DNA from: Neoarius graeffei
Taxonomy: Eukaryota > Chordata > Actinopteri > Siluriformes > Ariidae
DNA length: 64,000 nucleotides
Assembly: GCF_027579695.1 (NCBI RefSeq)
Contig: NC_083587.1
Location: 4,751,501 to 4,815,500 of the forward strand
Direction: 5' to 3'
Shown here piece by piece: positions 1 through 11,375 of this stretch (the first letter of the stretch is position 1; every line of letters starts with the position of its first letter). A program made the translations under genes and the position numbers. The notes below the pieces were generated by a model that ran no database searches, was not told the origin of the DNA, and saw only the letters and a program-made list of their open reading frames with translations.

Positions 1-1394
1 AGAAGTAATAAGCTATATCCAAGTTTGCAATGTAGGGGTAAGTGGATGTTGAAAATGTGATAGGGAAACCACGTGTTTGTGGGTGGGTGTGAGTGTGTGT
101 GTGTGTGGAATGTGAATGGAATGCAGCCGTGCCCAAAAGGTGAATGGTTAGCACAGAAAGGGCGTGCGAAATTGAACAAAGGAATCTGTAGTTCAAACTA
201 GTCTTGGCTCGGCCTTAAACCCAAATTCTACTCAAATCCCAATGTTGAGGAGTGAAGTACGATGGAGGGAGTTAAAATGAGAGAGAGAGAATGCATGCAG
301 TAAATACAAATCGTAAATAAAGTAAATCAAACAACACATGGTCTAAGACCGACTTTCATGTGAATCAAAATGTGTACATTTAAATCATAAATGAATTCAA
401 ATAAAGAACACTATTAACTAACTGCAAGTAAAAACTAACACATTTTGCCCAGATGCTAGCCTCACTTGGGTGATCGCTCTTGTTAGCGATTGAAGTGTGC
501 CTTCTCCGAAGATAGTGCGGGATGCAGATCCAGGATGAAGATGGTTTTGTTCCTTACAGCTCGTCAGCTGAAGATCCTCAGTGTCCTGTTGGCTGTCTGA
601 TAATCTAGAAGGAATCTTGTTTATAATTTGTTGACGTTGAAAAAGGGAAGAGGAATCTGGTCGCCTTTTCTCTTTGAAACACTTCGTGGGCTGCAGTAAC
701 TAACCAGTTCAATTATTATTACAACTCTGCGTAGGTCAAATCATTGAACTTTGGCTAAAGTCCGGTATCAATAGCTGGTTCCTCGTTCTCTGTCCTTCTG
801 TAGCACCAATGCACAGCTTCTCTCACAGAATTTCGGTGCCGCCACTGGTTTAAAGCAGTCGTGACATCACTGTATTTGGTATCTGGTATCGTCTCTGTCC
901 AATACCGTTACAGGGATTCAGAAGAATGGCCAGAGATAGAACATGGCGTCGAGTACAGAGATTGGTGTGTCCAAACTTTACTGTGAAACGGTTACTATGG
1001 TTATTGGCATGGTAGCCACCCCTACATCAGATGTTGGAAGAACAGCTGGATGCACTGGCACCCATTTGGCCTGCCGTAGTGAAAACCTGGACCCTTACCC
1101 TTTCCCTCTGTACAGGTTTGAGCCCACGGTGATAGGTAGGTATTCTTTGTGGGCTAACACTGTGCAGGGGTGTGTAGAACCCTTTCTGATGTTTTTTGTA
1201 GGTTCTCTGTCCACTTGCACCACTTTTTCTAAGGCCTTGGCCTTGACAGCCCTGGCCTCAAGAGCGCTAGCCTTGACAGCACATGCGCCAGGGAGAAAAA
1301 AAAAATTCTTAAAAAAAAAATCTGAAATTTAAGACTCTAGAAGGGTGTGTTGAACCCAAGCCTGACGACCCCTGATGTTTTTATGGTGCTTTTA
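1..1394 (+). repeat. LTR-like dispersed repeat, copy 1 (cut by window edge)
   Basis: The same sequence occurs inverted at about 8066-9885 and directly at 47960-49155. Recognisable blocks in order are a GT-rich microsatellite near 90-107, a GA-rich stretch near 282-291, and a block at 540-720 around 'ctcgtcagctgaagatcct'. On the opposite strand of the other copies an AATAAA-like signal and a CT run lie near one end, which would suit an LTR; this is inference. An open frame at 943-1332 is present in all three copies, but nearly all differences between copies change the amino acid, so I do not call it a gene. Confidence 0.6.
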
Positions 1395-2030
1395 TACATG
1401 AAAAGCACATATGCAAGTGTAAAATCTCATGGGCTTGGTGAGTCAGCATACACCAGTACACTGACTGATCTAGCTAAAAAGGGGGCACCAGATCCGGTCC
1501 ATTGGATGGAGCAATGCCAGCAGGCTTTCTCTAAGGTAAAGGCTGCATTGTGTGGGGGGCCACTGTTACACTCCCCTGACTTTTCTCTCCCCTTTGTTTT
1601 GCAGACGGATGCATCGGACAGAGGGCTGAGGGCTGTTCTGTCCCAGGAGGTGGAGGGGGAGGACTGTCCAGTGCTGTACATCAGCCAGAAGCTGTCGGTG
1701 CGCGAGGGCAGGTACAGCGCGAGGGCAGGTACAGCACCATAGAAGAGGAATGCCTCACCATCAAGTGGGTGGTCCTCACCCTCCGCTAATACCTGCTGGG
1801 GTGCCCTTTCACCCTCTGGTTAGACCATGCGCCCCTGCAGTTGCTCCAACGCATGAAGGATGCCAACGCGTGGATCACCCATTGGTATCTGGCACTCCAG
1901 CCATTTAAGTTCGAGGTGGTCCACACGCCGGGGGTGCAGATTGTTATGGTGGATTTCCTCTCCCGTCAAGGGGGTGGGGAGTCAGCTGCAGGACGGACGG
2001 CTTCCCGGCCTGAGTCGGGCGGTGGGGGTA
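1395..2030 (+). pseudogene. gypsy-type pol fragment (RT thumb and RNase H)
   Basis: The translation resembles the end of a Ty3/gypsy reverse transcriptase followed by RNase H. Visible motifs are 'KKGAPDPVHWMEQCQQAF', then 'LQTDASDRGL' with a catalytic-type Asp, 'YISQKLS', 'EECLTIKW' with the Glu, 'LDHAPLQ' with another Asp, and 'VVHTPG' followed by 'DFLSRQGGG'. The frame is broken near 1710-1735, where the bases around 'cgagggcaggtacag' are duplicated, and again by a stop near 1787. There is no gag, protease or integrase here. An LTR follows directly. A better-preserved inverted copy lies at 7435-8065. Confidence 0.8.
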
Positions 2031-2228
2031 TGTGGCAGCAGGGGCGTGGTCAAGTGTCAGTCTGTGAATGGAGGGCGGAGTCAGGGAAGGTAAGTGGCAG
2101 AATCACTGCACCTGACGGGAATTAACCTGTGCTTGTGTGTCTTCCCCAGTGACCGCGCCCTATAAGGGGAGAGGGAGAGCAGAGGAAGGAGGCTCTCCCC
2201 CAACCTGAACACTTGTGTGTATTTCTGT
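2031..2228 (+). mobile_element. partial gypsy LTR
   Basis: It begins TGTGGCAG directly after a purine-rich tract (GGCGGTGGGGGTA, a likely polypurine tract) at the end of the pol fragment. It matches the LTR at 7125-7434 (inverted) and the solo LTR at 31029-31334. It is cut after about 198 bp, where the sequence switches to an inverted piece of the pol fragment. Confidence 0.75.
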
Positions 2229-2353
2229 GCATTGCTCCGTCCACTGGACCGGATCTGGTGCCCCCTTTTTAGTTAGAACAGTCAGTGTGCTGGTATATGC
2301 TGACTCACCAAGCCCATGAGATTTTACACTTGCATATGTGCTTTTCATGGATA

Positions 2354-3880
<1,527 letters not shown>

Positions 3881-4131
3881 TAAAAGCACCATAAAAACAT
3901 CAGGGGTCGTCAGGCTTGGGTTCAACACACCCCTCTAGAGTCTTAAATTTCAGATTTTTTTTTTAAGAAAAATTTTTTTCTCCCCCAGCGCATGTGCTGT
4001 CAAGGCTAGGGCTCTCAAAGCCAGGGCTGTCAAGGCCAAGGCCTTAGAAAAAGTGGTGCAAGATGACAGAGAACCTACAAAAACCATCAGAAAGGGTTCT
4101 ACACACCCCTGCACAGTGTTAGCCCACAAAG

Positions 4132-4650
4132 AATATGAATATGATTTATGAATATGATTTTTTTTTCAGAAAATCAAAAATTGTTCCCCAGCGCATGCTA
4201 CGGATGCAAGTACCAATACTGAGAAGTCCAAGTGTCCAATTGTTCAAAGTGGCCAGAAAAAAGTGGTTCATGTTGACAGAAAACTCACAAAAAACATCAT
4301 TGTCATTAAATAAATCCCAGCTCACATAAGTCGGGAAGTTCAGCATACTTGCTGACCAAGTATGTACAGTGTTAGCCCAAAAAGAATAAGATTTTTTATT
4401 TTACATTGTCATTTAATAAATCTAAGATCACTCAAGTCGGGAAGGGCAGCATACTTGCTGACCATACCAGGGAGAAGCTGAAGTGGCCCTGCATTACCTG
4501 CTGTGACCATCAGATGGCAATAAATCTAAGTTCACTGAAGTCGGGAAGTTCGGCACCATTGCTGAGCATTCCAGGGAAGAAGCTGAGGTGGCCCTGCATT
4601 ACCTGCTCTGACCACCAGATGGCAATAGTGGATTATATTGGCCTCAAGTG
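4132..4650. repeat. degenerate tandem duplication of about 105 bp
   Basis: Blocks at about 4407-4515 and 4516-4630 share 'taaatctaag', 'cactgaagtcgggaag' (with changes), 'tggccctgcattacctgct' and 'accatcagatggcaata'. A third, partial unit lies at 4308-4375. 4180-4280 is an older relative of the 8175-8300 block ('aaagtggt', 'gacagaaaactcacaaaaaa'). I see no coding sequence. Confidence 0.65.
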
Positions 4651-4995
4651 AGGTTTTGCAGGCAGACTGGTGTATCAGAGAGCCCAAAACAAAGGAAGGG
4701 CCATTAAGCAGGACAAAGAGCTGTGGGGGTTGGGTTGTAGTTCCATGGCCTGATTAGATAAAAAATGTTGAAAAATGGAATTAAAAGTTAAATCTATCCC
4801 AAAGCCTCCAAACTTGTTATATGAATATTGGCCAGTATACAGGTGCTACTCAGTGGGTCCAAGGGTCCAGAGTTGGGTTGCATTCAGCAAAGTTTTGGCC
4901 ACAGCTGTGACTGTCTCTCTTGGCAGAGAACAGCAAACTTATGGTTAGTTCCCTGTAATCTAATGTCTTTTTATTTTTCTGTATTTCCTGGTAGT

Positions 4996-5012
4996 CCTCT
5001 CTCTCTCTCAAT

Positions 5013-5053
<41 letters not shown>

Positions 5054-5055
5054 TT
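4996..5055. repeat. CT microsatellite
   Basis: An almost pure run of CT dinucleotides with a short interruption ('aatg') near 5010. Simple repeat, with no sign of a gene around it. Confidence 0.95.
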
Positions 5056-5103
5056 GATGATTAAGTCCTGACTTTTTTTTTACCATGGGCATCAGACAGA
5101 AAC

Positions 5104-5225
5104 ATGACAAAGTCCCACAGTTCAGAAAAATGGCAAAGTCCCACAGTTCAGAAAAATGACAAATTCCTACAGTTCAGAAAAATGGCAAAGTCCCACAGTT
5201 CAGAAAAATGGCAAAGTCCCACTGC
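5104..5225. repeat. 26-bp minisatellite
   Basis: A unit around 'aatggcaaagtcccacag' plus 'ttcagaaa' (26 bp) is repeated between four and five times, with single-base variants such as 'aaattcctacag' in the third unit. Confidence 0.9.
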
Positions 5226-6042
5226 TCACTTTTACAATCACACAAACCTTCTTTACTGAGCTAGGACAATGATTGTAGATCTGACTGTGGAAACAACAGT
5301 GGTGATGATAGTGATTCACTGTCATGTGGTTCCTCAGCCGCAAAAAGAAAAACAAAACAAAACACGAGTCAGCATTTCAACTTTAAGTAACTTCATTACC
5401 AGCATGAGCAGAGATGAATTTTCAGATCTTTTTTTGAGAATATCTAGAAGCAATTACACTGTATGGCCACACGATGTCATTAAAGTACCAACAAGCTTTT
5501 CCTGCCCTTGCATTTTGCCCTGACTGAGCAATTCTCTTCATGCTCTCATCTCTGTGAAGGCCACTGGTAAATTGGTGAGGACAAGCCTACAACGTTTGAA
5601 TAAATCCATTTGATTAAATCAGAATAGGAAATAAAGCCTCAATGTCCGGAATACTAAAAATGAATAATGTTTTAAGAAAACCTAGAGTTCGACTGGAGTT
5701 TTGTGTACAGAGTATCACAGTCATCGTCAACACAACTTCTCTGGAGTTTGCGTTCACATTTGCCAAAATGCCCGAAACAAAAAAAAGATCCATTCGTTTC
5801 TATTCTTTTGAAACTGAGCTTTTCATCAGCCTTAAAAGACTGAAGAGAAATAACTATTTATAATAGATTTTCTAAATTATTTCAATGCATTGCGTATTGC
5901 GGGTGCACATAATTTGGTAGGTTAAGCCAGATTGTGCAAAACGAGTTTTGGCACACAACAATATATATGCAGTATATTAAAAGCAAGCACTGTTAGAGAT
6001 GTTGCTTGATGGCTCACTCACCAGAAAAGCACTTCAGGGTAC
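5226..6042. other. no gene recognised
   Basis: AT-rich sequence with short chance frames (5269-5523, 5642-5863) that show no recognisable domain and no repeat relationship elsewhere in the window. Confidence 0.6.
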
Positions 6043-6130
6043 CCTTCGATAGCTCAGTTGGAAGAGGGAAGGACTGTAGTTGCTTACGATGGCCATCCTT
6101 AAGTTGCTGGCTCAAATCCGGCTCAAAGGA
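6043..6130 (+). tRNA. tRNA-Tyr(GTA) with a 15-nt intron, possibly decayed
   Basis: The sequence starts CCTTCGATAGCTCAG and ends TCAAAGGA. The anticodon loop reads CTGTAG, so the anticodon is GTA. The anticodon stem AAGGA/TCCTT pairs only if 6080-6094 (15 nt) is removed, which fits the obligatory intron of eukaryotic tRNA-Tyr genes. The acceptor stem has one mismatch (C-A), and the B box reads GGCTCAAATCC instead of the usual GGTTCRANNCC, so activity is uncertain. A T-run lies about 30 nt downstream. Confidence 0.75.
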
Positions 6131-6229
6131 AGTGTTTGTTCTGACAGAGAGTCTGATTCTATTTTAGTAATAATGATGGGGAGGTGGGTGTTAAAAAAAA
6201 AACAACACACACACCCCAAGCCAAGACTT

Positions 6230-6301
6230 TTCCCTGACCAGGGATCAAACCCAGGCTGCAGTGATGAGAGCACCGAATCCTAGCCACTAGACCACCAGGG
6301 A
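6230..6301 (-). tRNA. tRNA-Glu(CTC), apparently intact
   Basis: A 72-nt minus-strand match beginning TCCCTGGTGGTCTAGTGG. The acceptor stem pairs along its length with one G-T. The anticodon stem CGGTG/CACTG encloses CTCTCAT, giving anticodon CTC. The B box is GGTTTGATCCC. A long T-run (about 6191-6200 on the plus strand as A) about 30 nt downstream could terminate polymerase III. It faces the tRNA-Tyr 100 bp away. Confidence 0.88.
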
Positions 6302-6344
6302 GTGCCCAGAGACAAACGGGAATGGCCACAGGACCTCTGAGGAC

Positions 6345-6590
6345 CACCCTTTGGCTGGATGTAATACCTTTGAGGCTCTATGTACTGTCTGGGCAAAGTA
6401 CCTCTGCGGTCCTCGAGTGGCTTGGTGTGGTACCTTTGTGAACCTGTCGTCACGTCTGTGTCCGGTACCTTACAAGCTTCTCGTGGCCGGGTGCAGTTCC
6501 TCTGAGGCCCTCCCGTGGATGTCCCTCTGGTGCTTCTCACGGCTGAGTGCAGTACTTTTGGCTGGGCACAGTACCTTTGGGGCATCTGCA
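6345..6590. repeat. degenerate tandem repeat
   Basis: Repeated short phrases such as 'gtacctttg', 'gtacctctg', 'ggccgggtgcagt' and 'ggctgagtgcagt' recur every 35-40 bp with changes. The overlapping open frames on both strands follow from the repeat and are not evidence of a protein. Confidence 0.6.
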
Positions 6591-6599
6591 AAAATAGGG

Positions 6600-7124
6600 C
6601 TAAGTTACATCTTCACAAATTATTCTCTGGGATAGGATTCTGTCATTTTTACAAGTTTGACTGACCTTGACATCTCGCCCAGTGTTATTGCAGTTTTTCT
6701 GGCAGGTTGCTCCTTTTCATGCCAGCTTATTGTGCTGATACTACATGGAGCAAACAAATGTGAATTTAGTGATATTCATTCACCAAGGCAGTTAACTCTT
6801 GCTAAGTTGCATAACAGTTTACTACTGACTGTATGTCCTCAGCTAACCCTCAAATTTGATTTTTATTTACTCAAATTCACTCTTGACTGTATGTCTGTTG
6901 CTAACGCTCAAAGAACCCAACTGGAACATTGTCATCAGGTTTTCCAAAGTTTTCTTGTATTGCAGTAGTAAGGGGAACTTTAATACAACCAAAAGGGAAC
7001 GTTCTCCAAAAGCTCTCCCAAGGTTCCCACTTTACAAACGTTAGGAGAAAGTTAGGAGAAAGATCCATCAACCAAAACATGCAAACAAAAACTGCCATTA
7101 TACATGCATGTAGAAATAGTTAAG
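6600..7124. other. no gene recognised
   Basis: Contains a local duplication ('gactgtatgtc' plus 'gctaac' at about 6829-6850 and 6884-6908) but no RNA gene or coding domain that I can support. Confidence 0.55.
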
Positions 7125-7434
7125 GTGGGTGGAGCACAGAAGCACGGCAGGGCAGAACTGAGCTTGCAAAAACCCTTTTATTTTAGCTTTTAAGCTTTAC
7201 ATTGATTCTCCCACACATGCACGCGCACACACACACAGACACACACACTCAAGTGTTCAGGTTGGGGGAGAGCCCCCTTCCTCTGCTCTCCCTCTCCTCT
7301 TATAGGGCGCGGTCACTGGGGAAGACACACAAGCACAGGTTAATTCCTGTCAGGTGCAGTGATTCTGCCACTTACCTTCCCTGACTCCACCCTCCATTCA
7401 CAGACTGACACTTGACCACGCCCCCGCTGCCACA
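7125..7434 (-). mobile_element. gypsy LTR, inverted copy
   Basis: On the minus strand it begins TGTGGCAGCGGGGGCGTGGT directly after the pol fragment and its purine tract. An AATAAAAGGG polyadenylation-type signal lies near 7175 on the minus strand. It contains a CA/TG microsatellite. It lacks the last bases seen in the solo LTR at 31029-31334, so the distal end is truncated or diverged. Confidence 0.8.
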
Positions 7435-8065
7435 TACCCCCACCGCCCGACTCAGGCCGGGGAGCCGTCCGTCCTGCAGCTGACTCCCCACCCCCTTGAC
7501 GGGAGAGGAAATCCGCCATGACCATCTGCGCCCCGGGCCTGTGGACCACCTCGAACTTAAATGGCTGGAGTGCCAGATACCGACGGGTGATCTGTGCATT
7601 GGCATCCTTCATGCGTTGGAGCCACTGCAGGGGCACATGGTCTGGCCAGAGCGTGAAAGGGCACCCCAGCAGGTAGTAGCGGAGGGTGAGGACCACCCAC
7701 TTGATGGCGAGGCATTCCTTTTCTATGGTGCTGTACCTGCCCTCGCGCTGTACCTGCCCTCGCACACCGACAGCTTCCGGCTGATGTACAGCACTGGACA
7801 GTCCTTCCCCTCCACCTCCTTGGACAGAACAGTCCCCAGCCCTCTGTCCGATGCATCCGTCTGCAAAACAAAGGGGAGAGAAAAGTCAAGGGAGTGTAAC
7901 AGTGGCCCCCCACACAATGCAACCTTTACCTTAGAGAAAGCCTGCTGGCATTGCTCCATCCACTGGACCGGATCTAGTGCCCCCTTTTTAGTTAGATCAG
8001 TCAGTGTGCTGGTGTATGCTGACTCACCAAGCCCATGAGATTTTACACTTGCATATGTGCTTTTC
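7435..8065 (-). pseudogene. gypsy-type pol fragment (RT thumb and RNase H), better copy
   Basis: On the minus strand, frames ending at 7723 and 7340 together give the same RNase H region as 1395-2030: 'LQTDASDRGLGTVLS', 'YISRKLS', 'EKECLAIKW', 'PDHVPLQ' and 'VVHRPGAQMVMADFLSR'. A shift near 7740 comes from the same local duplication as in the other copy. The frame runs through a Gly-rich tail straight into the LTR, with no integrase after RNase H. The 5' part of pol is missing. Confidence 0.82.
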
Positions 8066-10060
8066 ATGTATAAAAAGCACCATAAAAACATCAGGGGTCG
8101 TCGGGCTTGGGTTCAACACACCCCTCTTGAGTCTTAAATTTCAGATTTTTTTTTTTAAAGAATTTTTTTTTCTCCCCAGTGCATGTGCTGTCAAGGAAGG
8201 CTAGCGCTCTCGAGGCCAGGGCTGTCAAGGCCAAGGCCTTAGAAAAAGTGGTGCAAGTGGACAGAGAACCTACAAAAAACATCAGAAAGGGTTCTACACA
8301 CCCCTGCACAGTGTTAGCCCACAAAGAATACCTACCTAACACCGTGGGCTCAAACCTGTACAGAGGGAAAGGGTAAGGGTCCAGGTTTTCACTACACCAG
8401 GCCAAATGGGTGCCAGTGCATCCAGCTGTTCTTCCAACATCTGATGTAGGGGTGGCTACCATGCCAATAACCATAGTAACCCTTTCACAGTACAGTTTGA
8501 ACACACCAATCTCTGTACTCGACGCCATGTTCTATCTCTGGCCATTCTTCTGAATCCCTGTAACGGTACTGGACAGAGACGATACCAGATACCAAATACA
8601 GTGATGTCACGACTGCTTTAAACCAGTGGCGGCACCGAAATTCTGTGTCTCTGGCAGTGGATTTCCTCTCTGGCAGTGGATTCCACACGTGAAAGAGAAG
8701 CTGGGCATTGGCACTACAGAAGGACAGAGAACGAGGTACCAGCTATTGATACCGGACTTTAGCCAAAGTTCAATGTATTTGACCTTCGCAGAGTTGTAAT
8801 AATAATTGAACTGGTTAGTTACTGCAGCCCACAAATTGTTTCAAAGAGAAAAGGCGGCCAGATTCCTTTTCCCTTTTTCAACGTTGACAAATTATAAACA
8901 AGATTCCTTCTAGATGATCGGACAGCCAATGGGACACCGAGGATCTTCAGCTGACGAGCTGTAAGGAACAAAACCATCTTCATCCTGGATCTGCATCCCA
9001 CACTATCTTAGGAGAAGTAACACTTCAATCGCTAACAAGAGTGATCACCCAAGTGAGGCTAGCATCTGGGCAAAATGTGTTAGTTTTTACGTGCAGTTAG
9101 TTAATCTCATCTCATCTCATTATCTCTAGCCGCTTTATCCTTCTACAGGGTCGCAGGCAAGCTGGAGCCTATCCCAGCTGACTACGGGCGAAAGGTGGGG
9201 TACACCCTGGACAAGTCGCCAGGTCATCACAGGGCTGACACATAGACACAGACAACCATTCACACTCACACCTACGGTCAATTTAGGGTCACCAGTTAAC
9301 CTAACCTGCATGTCTTTGGACTGTGGGGGAAAATGGAGCACCCGGAGGAAACCCACGCGGACACGGGGAGAACATGCAAAGGCCCTCGCCAGCTCCGGGG
9401 CTCGAACCCAGGACCTTCTTGCAGTTAGTTAATAGTGTTCTTTATTTGAATTCATTTATGATTTAAATGTACACATTTTGATTCACATGAAAGTCGGTCT
9501 TAGACCACGTGTTGTTTGATTTACTTTATTTACGATTTGTATTTAGTTATTTTGTGCATGCATTCTCTCTCTCTCTCTTTAACTCCCTCCATCGTACTTC
9601 ACTCCTGAACATTGGGATTTGAGTAGAATTTGGGTTTAATGCCGAGCTAAGACTAGTTTGAACTACAGATTCCTTTGTTCAATTTCGCACGCCCTTTCTG
9701 TGCTGACCATCCACCTTTTGGGCACGGCTGCATTCCATTCACATTCCCCCCCCCCCCCCACACACACACACACACACACACTCTCACACCCACCCACAAA
9801 CACGTGGTTTCCCTATCATATTTTTAACATCCACTCACCCTACACTGCAAACTTAAAAATAGCTTATTACTTCTGATCACCATTAGTGCCTTAGTTATCA
9901 TCATATACATTACTGATTCTTATTTGCACATATTGTATCACAAGTTATATTGAACGATTCCTTGGCTGCTATCGTTGCTATATCCGATCAGTATTAGTTT
10001 GCTAATTCATGTCAGCTATTTCAACAAATGGTATCTTTGGAATAAACTCTCTCTCTCTCT
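8066..10060 (-). repeat. LTR-like dispersed repeat, copy 2 (inverted)
   Basis: Reverse complement of 1-1394 and of about 47775-49155, with a SINE inserted at 9106-9419. Near its end lie 'tttggaataaac' and a CT run, followed by an AT microsatellite in this copy only. The matching frame 8091-8528 differs from the one at 943-1332 mainly by amino-acid changes and ends in lysine-rich low-complexity sequence. Confidence 0.65.
9106..9419 (-). mobile_element. tRNA-derived SINE (Mermaid/DANA type, GATGA tail), left arm only
   Basis: Flanked by a 14-bp target duplication, TGCAGTTAGTTAAT, at 9092-9105 and 9420-9433. The plus strand reads the tail first (ctcatctcatctc), then 'ggtcgcaggcaagctggagcc'-type body sequence and the tRNA-like head, which is truncated. 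The corresponding sites at about 400 and 48395 hold one copy of the target and no SINE. Confidence 0.93.
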
Positions 10061-10061
10061 C

Positions 10062-10063
<2 letters not shown>

Positions 10064-10128
<65 letters not shown>
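10064..10128. repeat. AT microsatellite
   Basis: About 65 bp of pure AT dinucleotides, present in the left arm only. The matching place near 47774 has only a few repeats. Confidence 0.95.
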
Positions 10129-10132
<4 letters not shown>

Positions 10133-10417
10133 CCTGGGTATGACGTTAAACTGCAACCGGTGATAGGGCCATGGTCCGGCTGTGGGGAGAGTGGAGTGAC
10201 CCCTTAGCTGTCACTACTCCCAGGCTCGCTCTGGCCTGGAGTGACAGCACCTGTCAAGGGCCCCAACAATGTGTAAATAGTCTCACTGCCTTGTGAGTGC
10301 TAGGGATAGTGGAAGGCTCAGGAAGTAAACCCTGACAGAAAACTCGGAGCAGAGCCCCGTTAGGCGGTTTGACCTGGCTACCAGTCGACTCTTCCGGCAG
10401 CTCCTGCAGCCAAGTTT

Positions 10418-10687
10418 GTGGCAGATGTACTGCACTGCATTCCTCTGGAACACATCAGTGAGGCCGAGAGGGGGGTCCTGACGCTTGGGCAACTCAGGAT
10501 CTCCATAACCCTCCCCAGGCGTTTTGCGTCATGGCGAGGTCACTCCATCTTTGTGGTTACAAGCAAGGGCACAACATGGGAGTCAGCAGTTATGGGTAAT
10601 AAGTCCTATTTCAATTGGCATAGAAAAAAGACGCCACGGGCTGACTCTGATGGTGGGAGGAGCCGCCACGCTCCACTGATCAGCTAA
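10418..10687 (+). pseudogene. 5' reading frame of the LINE, function unknown
   Basis: An 89-codon frame containing 'LGQLRISITLPRRFASW' and 'SAVMGNKSYFNWHRKK'. The same frame in the right arm (47139-47486) is longer because it lacks the L2-like insertion that cuts this copy. Its place ahead of the endonuclease fits an ORF1 or 5' leader, but I recognise no domain. Confidence 0.4.
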
Positions 10688-10723
10688 CGCCCACCTGAAG
10701 CTGGGCAGCCCCCAGTCAATAGG

Positions 10724-11369
10724 CAAGACAAGGCAAGGCAAGGCAAGTTTATTTATATAGCACATTTCATACACAATGGCAGTTCAATGTGCTTTACAGA
10801 AGTAAAAACAAAAACATTAAACAATAGAGAAATAAAATTACATAAAATAATTTTATCTTTATTCTAAAATAATTAATTAAAAGAATTAAAAGAATTAAAA
10901 GAAAATAATAAGAGTAGAAATAAAATATTAAAATGCCAAAAAGAAAAAGGAGAAAAAGAAAGAGAAAAAAAACTAGCAGAATAAAATAGAATAAAGTTAA
11001 AGTAAATTTAAAACATGCAGAGAAAGTAAAGATTATAAAAAATGTAAAAATATTAATTATTTAACAGAAAGCATCTGAAAACAGCTTGGTCTTTAACCTA
11101 GATTTGAAGCTGCCAAGAGCAGGAGCATTTTTAATGTCCTCTGGCAGTTGGTTCCATAGCTGTACTGCATAGTAGCTAAAAGCTGCTTCACCACACTTTG
11201 TTTTAACAACTGGTTTTAAGAGTAAATTTTTCTGTTGCGATCTGGTAGATCTGATTGGGTTAGGCCACTGCAACATATCAGAGAGGTAATTGGGCCCTGT
11301 ACCATTTAGAGATTTGTACACCAGCAGCAATGCTTTAAAGTCAATTCTGTAGCTTACTGGAAGCCAGTG
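10724..11369 (-). mobile_element. 5'-truncated L2-like LINE, left arm only
   Basis: The 3' end is the CAAGG repeat and 'aagtttatttatatagcac' at 10724. The coding remnant gives 'WLPVSYRIDFKALLLVYKSL', 'SDMLQWPNPIRSTRSQQ' and 'AVQLWNQLPEDIKNA', the usual end of an L2/CR1-type RT protein. A target duplication AATAGG is seen at 10718-10723 and 11370-11375. The right arm reads straight through this point near 47185. Confidence 0.9.
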
Positions 11370-11375
11370 AATAGG

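Noticed and set aside
943-1332. Open frame of about 130 codons repeated at 8091-8528 and 48964-49224
   Set aside because: Three copies agree in frame, but almost all base differences change the amino acid, and the end is lysine-rich low-complexity sequence. It belongs to the LTR-like repeat.
5104-5225. Possible CRISPR-like array
   Set aside because: Units are contiguous 26-bp tandem repeats without unique spacers, and the DNA is vertebrate.
6280-6591. Frames on both strands over a repeated region
   Set aside because: They follow from a degenerate tandem repeat and show no domain.
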